Shown here one piece after another: positions 1 through 5,509 of a stretch of 9,987 nt of DNA. The notes below the pieces were generated by a model. That model was given only the letters and a program-made list of their open reading frames with translations. It made no database searches and was not told where the DNA came from. This DNA comes from Planctomycetota bacterium (lineage in GTDB: Bacteria; Planctomycetota; Phycisphaerae; WQYP01), in the NCBI GenBank assembly GCA_021799715.1, contig JAJYZY010000082.1:1-9987 (forward strand). The letters are read 5' to 3'. The translations under genes were made by a program, and so were the position numbers. How positions within the stretch are numbered: the first letter of the stretch is position 1; each line of letters opens with the position of its first letter.

Positions 1-1275
1 GAAGCGTTGTCGGCAATGCTCTTATGGAACAAATTACGGGTGATCATATGCATCGAAGATGACGATCGGTTGGCGAATGCAGGGCAGAAGAAACAATTCG
101 TTAACCTCATCACTGGCACCATCGATTTCCTTCGCCGGTTCCCCGGTTTTGGGTACGTTCTCTGCGTAAGTAGCGAGGACTGGAGTGAACTGCTGCGCAC
201 CGCACTCAATAAGGTCGAACCTCCTGAAAAGCAAGCCGAACGGCTGGAGAAAATCGAACAAGCATTGCGGCCTCAGCAGCGTGGAAGCACCACCGGTCCG
301 GTGAACGAGAGCGATGCCCAAAGGGAAACGGCGGCCCAACCGTCGGCTCGCACGAAGCCATCCCCCGATGGACGCCAGTCCAGTTCCAACCTGCGGCCTC
401 CCGAAGAAGAGGTCAAGTCACAGATATGGAAAGATATTGAAATCCTACGTCGCGCCGCGACCATAGCGGCAAGGAAACAACTTGGTGGTTTTGACACCTC
501 CCGTCTCTGCCGTGGGGAACTTGTCATACCACCGCTGGCACACGAGCAATGGCGCCCCATACTGGAAAGTGTTCGCAGGCAGATGTTCGAGTTGGTTGGA
601 CAGACCCCCAAGACAGACTGTTTTGGTCTGGCCGCTCAATATGCAAACGGGCAGCGCAATGCAGGACAAGTATATGCTGGGGGCCGACAACTGGTGTGGG
701 ACAGGCTGATCACGAAACTTGGGAGCCCGCCCTTTAGCATTGGGCGTCCCATGCCGGAGTTCGGCCTTGCGAATGCGGAAGGGACCGGCTTTTCTTTCAC
801 ACCGCGCTCGTTGCGCCGGGGCCTTGGAGACGCCTGGCGCAAGTGGTTGGCCATCCAGGATTCTCCGTGCAAATATATCCGCATCATTGATCCTGATAGC
901 GTACTGGTCGCATGCCTTGTCCGCGCCTGCCGACCGGATGTGTGGAACATACTTATCGGAGACGAAAATTTATTGATCGGGGGCGATTGGCCGGTCACCA
1001 GTTACCTGGTACAACAGGTGATTAACCAGAGTTACACGCATGGGGGGTTAGCCGCCAACCCAAACCATAGGGATCAACCGGGTTTTGGCCAGGCCTGGCC
1101 CCACCTTGGCCTAAGCCAGGAGATCATCAACATGATGCGAAAGTCGTGCACCGCCTACAATTTGTCGGAGACCACAAAGGTCGAGGTTATTCGGCCAGGC
1201 GGGCTGATTGGCTCACTGCCGGGCGAGTCAAGCTCGGGTTCGGGTTCAAATTGGCGGCTATTTCTGAACGCTTGA
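1..1275 (+). CDS. KAP-family-like P-loop NTPase, C-terminal part (5' end outside window)
   Basis: The frame is open from base 1, so the gene begins upstream; the TTG at 7 is not a credible start. The visible 424 codons begin just before a Walker B-like segment, VIICIEDDDRL (about residues 12-22 counted from the TTG), which matches the hhhhDDLDR signature of KAP NTPases with Glu for the first Asp and Asp for Leu. The next part (KKQFVNLITG, then FPGFGYVLCVSSEDW) fits the helix and strand that follow Walker B in that family. Residues about 80-140 are a hydrophilic Gln/Pro/Ser-rich linker. The remaining ~280 residues form a globular domain I do not recognise, ending in a Ser/Gly tail. The Walker A motif would lie outside the window. 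KAP ATPases are often mobile or defence-associated, but nothing here shows the role. The family call is moderate; the function is unknown. Confidence 0.6.
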   Translation, partial: EALSAMLLWNKLRVIICIEDDDRLANAGQKKQFVNLITGTIDFLRRFPGFGYVLCVSSEDWSELLRTALNKVEPPEKQAERLEKIEQALRPQQRGSTTGPVNESDAQRETAAQPSARTKPSPDGRQSSSNLRPPEEEVKSQIWKDIEILRRAATIAARKQLGGFDTSRLCRGELVIPPLAHEQWRPILESVRRQMFELVGQTPKTDCFGLAAQYANGQRNAGQVYAGGRQLVWDRLITKLGSPPFSIGRPMPEFGLANAEGTGFSFTPRSLRRGLGDAWRKWLAIQDSPCKYIRIIDPDSVLVACLVRACRPDVWNILIGDENLLIGGDWPVTSYLVQQVINQSYTHGGLAANPNHRDQPGFGQAWPHLGLSQEIINMMRKSCTAYNLSETTKVEVIRPGGLIGSLPGESSSGSGSNWRLFLNA

Positions 1276-1327
1276 AACCCCTCACTCGGCGCGACTGCGT
1301 GTGCGTTGTCGTCCATATAATTCAATA

Positions 1328-1368
1328 ATACCCCACCCCGGCGGACTTGCATCTCCGGGGCGGGGTAT
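1328..1368. terminator. G/C-rich hairpin downstream of the KAP-like gene
   Basis: Arms 1328-1341 and 1355-1368 pair over 14 bp with one A-C mismatch, around a 13-nt loop. The hairpin begins 52 nt after the stop codon of the KAP-like gene. No T-run follows on either strand, so it is not a textbook intrinsic terminator. It may be a rho-assisted stop or an RNA 3'-end stabiliser. Confidence 0.45.
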
Positions 1369-1608
1369 GGGGTAGAGAGTATTATGTTCAGCCAGACGGA
1401 TGCGAATCACGCCTGGCGTTTTGTTTCATCACCCCCCGGCGTAAATAGCGAACCATGCCGTTGCGGCCAACACCCAGGCACCAACGTCATAAACCCGCAC
1501 GCTGTGCAATGCGGTCCACGCTGCACCGTGCAGATCGCGGGCTGTTTCGCACGTTAATGCGTATTGAATTGTTCATGGAAAAAACAGACGCCCAATGTGA
1601 GAGCATCA

Positions 1609-1639
1609 CGGTTATTCGTTCTACGGCGGATGATAACCG
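1609..1639 (+). repeat. Repeat hairpin, unit 1
   Basis: Arms CGGTTAT (1609-1615) and ATAACCG (1633-1639) pair perfectly over 7 bp around a 17-nt loop. The loop has ACGG at positions 8-11. Confidence 0.65.
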
Positions 1640-1779
1640 AAATCCAATTTCGTACGTGACAACCGGCATCAGTCGTGCCGAACGCGGTTGCGGCGTTGAT
1701 CCGGACGGCATTTCGCATCCAACTCGACGCTTCCGCATCGAGCTGATGCGCCATCAACAATTGGCTGCGGCAGCATCAC

Positions 1780-1808
1780 GGTTATTCGCCCAACGGCATG
1801 TAATGGCC
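1780..1808 (+). repeat. Repeat hairpin, unit 2
   Basis: Arms GGTTAT (1780-1785) and ATGGCC (1803-1808) pair over 6 bp, with two G-U pairs if read as + strand RNA. The loop is again 17 nt with ACGG at positions 8-11. Confidence 0.6.
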
Positions 1809-1917
1809 AAACGCGAATGTGGATCGATGAAATCGACATTTGAATCGCCGAGCGGCACAAGACCACAAAAATCATTAACCACTATTTCCCCGCGCGCCGC
1901 GACCGATCTATCGTTGA

Positions 1918-1963
1918 TCCTTCATCATTTTTTCCCCCTCCTTTGCCTCCGCTGCCTCCTGTG
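1918..1963 (+). other. Polypyrimidine tract
   Basis: This stretch is almost all C and T on the + strand and purine-rich on the minus strand, including a T6C5 run. The minus strand read as protein gives REFTQEAAEAKEGEK. That reminds me of dispersed noncoding repeats that get mis-called as short genes, but this is an unverified impression. No gene is supported. Confidence 0.5.
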
Positions 1964-2127
1964 TGAATTCCCGTCCCCCAGCTTTCAAATTCCAGATTCC
2001 GCATGCTGAATGACAAATACTCAATGCCGGGTTCCCGGCGGTTATGTTTTCCATTGTTTGTGAACGGCAAAAGCAACGAACGGAAAGATATTTATCCGTT
2101 GTTTCTCCGCAGCCCAGGCCATTGATC

Positions 2128-2366
2128 ATTGGAATTGCAAACAGTCGCCCGATGCGGGAGCATCATGGTTGTCTGCGGAACGGTGTATGATGGCCCTAAA
2201 TCAAATTTCAATCGTGAGAATCGGCGTCAGTCGTGCCGGACGCGGTTGCGGCGTTGATCCGGACGGTATTTCGCATCTAACTCGACGCTTCCGCATCGAG
2301 CTGATGAATTCACAACAATTCGATGCGCTGTCACGGTTGATTAACGAGGGACGCGATCGGTAATCC
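2128..2366 (+). repeat. Repeat block B (units 3 and 4)
   Basis: This is the second copy of the block at 1560-1809, offset by 558 bp in the core. The core 2222-2306 is 95% identical to 1664-1748, and the flanks are recognisable but more diverged. Unit 3 has the hairpin at 2167-2195. Unit 4 (about 2294-2366) is degenerate and its hairpin has shifted to 2339-2365: a 5-bp stem GATTA/TAATC around a 17-nt loop with ACGC at loop positions 8-11. Because the outer parts diverge more than the core, simple recent duplication of the whole block is less likely than an old duplication with a constrained core, or two insertions of one element. Confidence 0.8.
2167..2195 (+). repeat. Repeat hairpin, unit 3
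   Basis: Arms GGTTGT (2167-2172) and ATGGCC (2190-2195) pair over 6 bp with three G-U pairs as + strand RNA. The loop is 17 nt with ACGG at positions 8-11, as in units 1 and 2. Confidence 0.6.
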
Positions 2367-2418
2367 GACTCCGTGCCATTGCGGTGAACGTGTTTCATCG
2401 ATATTCATTATTCACCGG

Positions 2419-2427
2419 TGTTATAAT
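2419..2427 (+). promoter_or_regulatory. Extended -10 promoter element (orphan)
   Basis: TGTTATAAT is an exact match to the TGn-TATAAT extended -10 consensus. No good -35 lies at 16-18 bp, which extended -10 promoters can do without. It lies just after repeat block B and points into the 3' end of the convergent hydrolase gene, so any transcript would be antisense to that gene. It could be chance in an AT-rich patch. Confidence 0.35.
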
Positions 2428-2453
2428 TTTTTACGGCTATGGCCCCGTGCACC

Positions 2454-2485
2454 GTTGCGCGTTCGATTCGCGCAGCAGGCGCAAC
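2454..2485. terminator. Hairpin just downstream of the hydrolase stop
   Basis: GTTGCGC (2454-2460) pairs with GCGCAAC (2479-2485). A competing hairpin, TGCGCG (2456-2461) with CGCGCA (2469-2474) around a 7-nt loop, uses the same left arm. It starts 8 nt after the minus-strand stop codon of the hydrolase. No T-run follows, so a terminator or 3'-end role is only inferred. Confidence 0.35.
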
Positions 2486-2493
2486 CGTCGCCG

Positions 2494-3474
2494 TCATTTA
2501 TCCGTGATAAAATCGGCGACAATCGGGCCGATGCGGTCGGGTGCTTCTTCGTGCGGCAGATGGGATAAATCAGGAAAATTATGGAAAGTGTTGTGCGGCA
2601 ATGACCGGGCCAGACGTTCACCCGTGCCCGCCGCCAGGAGTTTGTCCTGCTCGCCCCAGATGATCAGTACTTTCCGCGGCAGTTTGCCGGTGTGTTGAAG
2701 ATAATGACGAACCTCGCCATCGCGATCGGGTAGACGGCGAATTAAATCCAGCAGACGGCGGCGGTTGCCCGCGGGCTGCATATTACGCCTGTACACCGCC
2801 ACCAATTCCTGATCCACATGGGCCGGGTCCACATAACCGATGGTCGTCACGCCGCACACCAGATCATCAGGCGCAATAAAGCGCATCACCAGCGGCCCAA
2901 GAACAGGCACGCGCACGAGCCGGTAGAATGACGGCAAATGCTGCGGAAAAATCGCCGGGTTAAACAGCACAACGCGATCTATGCATTCCGGAAAATCAAC
3001 CGCCGCCATCAGGCTTAGCCCGCCGCCAAGGCTTGAGCCGCCGATATTGATTTTTTCCAGCCCCAGAGCGCGGACAATGCGCATGACCGCATGCGCCAAC
3101 ATCCGCAGGCTCGCACCACCATCCGGCCAGAACGCACAACTGTCCGGGGCGGTAAAGGAGGTGTAATCCACGAGAATCACATCGCACGTCGAAAGCAGAT
3201 GCCCCGCCAGGCCGCGGAAAGATGCCGGATGCAATCCCATGCCGTGCAGCAACATCAGGATGGGTTTGGGCGCAGCGGAAGAACGCAGAATTTTGAACGG
3301 CATATTCCAGCCGCCCGCATCGATTAAATAGGTTGTTTCGTTGGTTTGCCGCGGATCAAGTTCAATGCGAAACGCGGCGGCAGGTTGCCGGGGCTTGTGG
3401 AAAGCAAAAAAGTGCATGGGCATCCGCCGGCCTGCGGTGAAAATCATATTGCCGGGTAACACATCATCCATCAT
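2494..3474 (-). CDS. Alpha/beta-hydrolase fold protein
   Basis: This 326-residue protein has the full set of alpha/beta-hydrolase landmarks in order: the oxyanion-loop motif HGMG (77-80), the nucleophile elbow GSSLG with Ser148 (146-150), the acid Asp277 in WGEQD, and the base His305 in DLSHLPHEEAP. A small lid region lies at about 175-265. No signal peptide is clear, so it is probably cytoplasmic. The substrate cannot be told; relatives include esterases, lipases and C-C bond hydrolases. The start is uncertain. Met1 has no Shine-Dalgarno but has a TATAAT 5 nt upstream, compatible with a leaderless message. Met18 (3423) has an AGG 7 nt upstream and would still leave the fold intact. It is a single-gene unit, divergent from the sigma gene. 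Confidence 0.88.
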   Translation of the reverse strand: MMDDVLPGNMIFTAGRRMPMHFFAFHKPRQPAAAFRIELDPRQTNETTYLIDAGGWNMPFKILRSSAAPKPILMLLHGMGLHPASFRGLAGHLLSTCDVILVDYTSFTAPDSCAFWPDGGASLRMLAHAVMRIVRALGLEKINIGGSSLGGGLSLMAAVDFPECIDRVVLFNPAIFPQHLPSFYRLVRVPVLGPLVMRFIAPDDLVCGVTTIGYVDPAHVDQELVAVYRRNMQPAGNRRRLLDLIRRLPDRDGEVRHYLQHTGKLPRKVLIIWGEQDKLLAAGTGERLARSLPHNTFHNFPDLSHLPHEEAPDRIGPIVADFITDK

Positions 3475-3479
3475 GTCGG

Positions 3480-3485
3480 ATTATA
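3480..3485 (-). promoter_or_regulatory. -10 box for the hydrolase gene
   Basis: The minus strand reads TATAAT, ending 5 nt before the ATG at 3474. Transcription would start at or next to the A of that ATG. The -35 is weak: the nearest candidate, TTGCTC, has a 20-bp spacer. Confidence 0.4.
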
Positions 3486-3599
3486 TACCGCCAGCGCAAA
3501 TAATTGAGCAATTCCGTTGGGGTTATACCGCCGCGTGGTGGAAACCCGCGGCCGGTTGGCTGCGGCAGCAAAAGAAAGCACGACATTGATGATGCACCT

Positions 3600-3636
3600 G
3601 CCCTGAACGCCGGCGCAGATTTTTATGCGCCAGGGC
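3600..3636. other. Two-part hairpin in the divergent hydrolase/sigma intergenic region
   Basis: The inner stem GGCGCA (3612-3617) with TGCGCC (3626-3631) closes an 8-nt loop. The outer stem GCCCT (3600-3604) with AGGGC (3632-3636) stacks on it, with a 7-nt bulge on the left side. No T-run follows. If the extended -10 at 3681 is the sigma promoter, this element lies upstream of the transcript and would act as DNA or in a longer transcript. Confidence 0.5.
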
Positions 3637-3680
3637 TTACTTCCCGTTTCGATTTAGAGAGTGTATGTTAGGTAAATGTT

Positions 3681-3689
3681 TGGTATTAT
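3681..3689 (+). promoter_or_regulatory. Extended -10 promoter for the sigma operon
   Basis: TGGTATTAT fits TGn-TATAAT with one mismatch. The predicted transcript start near 3696 leaves a leader of about 19 nt that contains the Shine-Dalgarno sequence at 3703-3708. This supports translation from 3715 and excludes the upstream ATGs at 3676 and 3688. Confidence 0.45.
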
Positions 3690-3702
3690 GAACAAGCCAA
3701 TA

Positions 3703-3708
3703 AAGGGA
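3703..3708 (+). promoter_or_regulatory. Ribosome-binding site deciding the sigma gene start
   Basis: AAGGGA sits 6 nt before the ATG at 3715. The in-frame ATG at 3676 has only an AGG 3 nt away, which is too close. Confidence 0.6.
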
Positions 3709-3714
3709 CTTTTT

Positions 3715-4542
3715 ATGCGGAATATCATGTGGATGCCCGGTTCTTCATCGGCGGTAAACCCCGCGGTGGCCTTGTTGCCGGTGCCCTGGCACCAGTTGGG
3801 ATCGGCCATGCTGGGGTGGATTCATCAGCGGGCAAAATTACCCGGCATCGTTGAACCCGCCCGGCGCGCAGGATTGTCGTGTTTTAGCCCGCGGCGTGTT
3901 GCTTGCCAGGCATTTCCGCATCCAAAGCTTGATCTTGATGCGTTGTATCAGGCGTGGCGTAACGCTCCAAGTCCGGAACACCGCCGCCGCGAGCTGGGCG
4001 AACTGGCCCGCGCATTTGCTCCGCTGCTGCACAGCGCGGTGCGCCAATATCAAGCCTCGCATCTGATGGATCGGGCGGATTTGCGGCAGGAGGCATTCCT
4101 GGGACTTCACGAGGCGCTACAAAGTTATGATCCGCAGCGCGGCGTAACCCTTGCCGGGTTTGTCCGCTGGCGAATTATCGGCGCGGTTTTGGATGCGCGA
4201 CGAAAGTCAATGCGGCAAGCCCGGCCTTATCGCGCGGATGTATCCATTCCCGCCGCGGCTCAAAATGCCGTCGTTGAACCCGATGCCGCACCTGAAGGCT
4301 TTACGGTGGATTTTGAAGACCTGTTCACGGCTATTACCCGCGGCCTGTCCGCGCGGGAAGTATTGATTTTGCGATGGACCATCCTTGAAGGCAAGACGTG
4401 CCGGCAAATCGGAGAACGTATTGGCCTGCATCATGCCCGTGTCGGGCAAATTTATCGCGGTGCCGTTGAATTGCTGCGGGCCAATCCGCGGGCACAACGG
4501 CTTTTGACCGATGGTAATCCGCGCCCGGCCGCTGAGGTATAA
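3715..4542 (+). CDS. RNA polymerase sigma factor, sigma-70 family (FliA/group 3-like)
   Basis: This 275-residue protein directs RNA polymerase to promoters. Residues 1-70 are a poorly conserved N-terminal extension. Sigma region 2 spans about 90-167, with DLRQEAFLGL, the YDPQRGV turn and the FVRWRIIGAVLDARRK segment typical of core-binding and -10-recognising helices. Region 4 spans about 200-255, with LSAREVLILRW and then a helix-turn-helix starting at KTCRQIGERIG. Region 3 is short or missing: only about 30 residues separate regions 2 and 4. That makes it smaller than FliA in its middle and somewhat ECF-like, though the region 2 sequence is closer to group 3. The start at 3715 follows the Shine-Dalgarno. 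It is followed after 52 nt by the sigma-region-2-like gene, probably co-transcribed. No anti-sigma gene is visible. Confidence 0.85.
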   Translation: MRNIMWMPGSSSAVNPAVALLPVPWHQLGSAMLGWIHQRAKLPGIVEPARRAGLSCFSPRRVACQAFPHPKLDLDALYQAWRNAPSPEHRRRELGELARAFAPLLHSAVRQYQASHLMDRADLRQEAFLGLHEALQSYDPQRGVTLAGFVRWRIIGAVLDARRKSMRQARPYRADVSIPAAAQNAVVEPDAAPEGFTVDFEDLFTAITRGLSAREVLILRWTILEGKTCRQIGERIGLHHARVGQIYRGAVELLRANPRAQRLLTDGNPRPAAEV

Positions 4543-4566
4543 GATCAGCCACTGTTACTGAAACGC

Positions 4567-4582
4567 TTTTTTTCTTTTTTTT
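4567..4582 (+). other. T7-C-T8 homopolymer tract before a start codon
   Basis: Seven Ts, a C and eight Ts lie directly before the Shine-Dalgarno of the next gene. There is no strong hairpin immediately upstream (the best is a 5-bp stem around the sigma stop codon, ending 15 nt earlier), so an intrinsic terminator is unlikely. The tract could bind ribosomal protein S1 or be prone to slippage. Confidence 0.5.
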
Positions 4583-4586
4583 GGAG
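4583..4586 (+). promoter_or_regulatory. Ribosome-binding site of the gp55-like gene
   Basis: GGAG lies 8 nt before the ATG at 4595, directly after the T tract, and supports that start over the in-frame ATG at 4607. Confidence 0.6.
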
Positions 4587-4594
4587 ATACTGTT

Positions 4595-5239
4595 ATGACC
4601 AGTCCAATGGCATTGCGCCTTGAGTTGAACCAACTGCTGAAAGATATTCCAGCCAACCGCGCAAAGATTTTTCTGGCGATGCACGATCTGGCCGTGTGCA
4701 AGGCCCGGAGATTCCATTTTCAGACCGTTCAGGATCGGGAGGATATTGTTTCCGAGTCGGTCATGTTTGTCATGGGGCGGCTGCACAAATACAACTCCTC
4801 CCGGCACGCGGCGTGCGCCTATTTCGGGCTGATGCTGCACCGTCAGATGGGGCGGCTGGCGCGGAAGTTGAAAGATCAAAATATGGTTCATGATCGGCCC
4901 GGCAACACGCGCAGCGACGGTTCCGCCCTGGATTCCGCGCCCAACCGGCGGCTGCCGCGCCGCACCGCGGGCCGCTGGCGGAATACACAAGTGCGGGATC
5001 AGCAGGATCGCGACCGGGTTAAAGATGTTCTGGACGAGGCCTTAAGCAAAGCCTGCGCATTTGCGGATGCCTACGGCAATGACACGGATGCGGATGGCTC
5101 GCCAATCGACGGGGCGCAATTGGCCATCGGCGTTTTGCAACATGTGCGAAAAGCGCTGCTGGGAAGATTCAATCGCATTGAAATGGACAATCAGGTCGGT
5201 GCCGCCACGCCGCCGGACGCACCGGTATCGGAGCAGTAA
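4595..5239 (+). CDS. Sigma region 2-like protein resembling phage late sigma factor gp55
   Basis: In this 214-residue protein, residues about 44-97 look like sigma region 2: TVQDREDIVSESV, then LHKYNSS, then AYFGLMLHRQMGRLARKLK. The order of D-x-EDIVSE, hKY/F, a Ser/Asn-rich turn and AYF followed by a basic helix resembles the T4-type late sigma factor gp55. Residues 100-133 are a basic, low-complexity linker. The C-terminal part (about 136-195) is helical, with an Asp-rich loop (NDTDADGSPID), and has no clear helix-turn-helix, so region 4 seems absent. It lies 52 nt after a sigma-70 family gene and may act with it, compete with it for core polymerase, or be a domesticated phage gene. The call rests on pattern memory, not a search, and the role is inferred. 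Confidence 0.5.
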   Translation: MTSPMALRLELNQLLKDIPANRAKIFLAMHDLAVCKARRFHFQTVQDREDIVSESVMFVMGRLHKYNSSRHAACAYFGLMLHRQMGRLARKLKDQNMVHDRPGNTRSDGSALDSAPNRRLPRRTAGRWRNTQVRDQQDRDRVKDVLDEALSKACAFADAYGNDTDADGSPIDGAQLAIGVLQHVRKALLGRFNRIEMDNQVGAATPPDAPVSEQ

Positions 5240-5509
5240 AATATCTGCCTCCGCCGGATCACGCCCCGGCAATTCCGGGTTGGGCCGGATGTGCCTTACC
5301 GGGCCTGGTTTATGCGATATTGGCGGCGCAGCCTGAAAAAAATCGCGGACGTGCAATGTTACATATACGTGGTACACTCTGCGTAAATCGGTGGCGCACC
5401 AACCGAGTAAGAAAATTCAGAACGCTGCTCCGGCTTTTCGCGGCAGTGACGTCGGCACGCGATTGATGTCGCGCGCCAGTGGTTTGTTTGGATATCGGAA
5501 AACCAGGGC
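5240..5509. other. Intergenic region before the glycosyltransferase
   Basis: These 270 bp carry no gene. A 5-bp G/C hairpin (5265-5269 with 5275-5279) just after the gp55-like gene lacks a T-run. TGGTACACT at 5370-5378 is a weak extended -10 that could serve the glycosyltransferase with a leader of about 125 nt; no -35 is visible. Confidence 0.4.

Larger units (their letters stand above)
1560..1809 (+). repeat. Repeat block A (units 1 and 2)
   Basis: This is the first copy of a duplicated block whose second copy is at 2128-2366. Each block has two units. Each unit starts with a segment like CGCATCGAGCTG (1560-1571 is a degenerate version; the next unit's copy is at about 1736-1747), then A-rich sequence, then AGCATCACGG and a small hairpin with a 17-nt loop. 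Between the units lies an 85-bp core (1664-1748) that is 81/85 identical to 2222-2306; all four differences are transitions. I drew orientation and boundaries by eye from the alignment. I do not recognise the family. It may be a dispersed intergenic repeat of this genome or a degenerate structured-RNA element. Confidence 0.8.
1276..2493. other. Gene-free region of about 1.2 kb with repeats
   Basis: I see no convincing gene here. The open frames across 1455-2009 and 2169-2363 run through a duplicated repeat and have composition typical of chance frames. Of the four differences in the best-conserved 85 bp, three change the amino acid in the + frame and all four change it in the opposite-strand frame, so there is no sign of protein selection. 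The region holds the hairpin at 1328-1368, two repeat blocks, a polypyrimidine tract at about 1918-1963, an extended -10 element at 2419-2427 and a hairpin at 2454-2485. The stretch 1370-1558 shows nothing I can name. Confidence 0.6.

Noticed and set aside
1316..1321. TATAAT on the + strand before the 1328 hairpin
   Set aside because: No -35 or TG extension and no gene downstream; probably chance, although a start near 1328 would begin exactly at the hairpin.
1455..2009. 184-codon open frame on the + strand
   Set aside because: It runs through the repeat block and the polypyrimidine tract, has no Shine-Dalgarno and odd composition, and the repeat differences are mostly non-synonymous. Better explained as a chance frame.
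2169..2363. 64-codon open frame on the + strand with a peptide like that of 1455-2009
   Set aside because: The similarity comes from the DNA repeat; the start lies inside a repeat hairpin and no protein constraint is visible.
1560..2366. CRISPR array
   Set aside because: The repeats are long, imperfect, few and unevenly spaced, with no uniform spacers or cas genes.
3676..3714. Upstream ATG starts of the sigma gene at 3676 and 3688
   Set aside because: They overlap the extended -10 element and lack a correctly spaced Shine-Dalgarno; 3715 has AAGGGA 6 nt upstream.
4531..4582. Intrinsic terminator between the two sigma-like genes
   Set aside because: The only hairpin is a 5-bp stem around the stop codon (GCTGA/TCAGC), 14 nt or more from the T tract, so the geometry is wrong.
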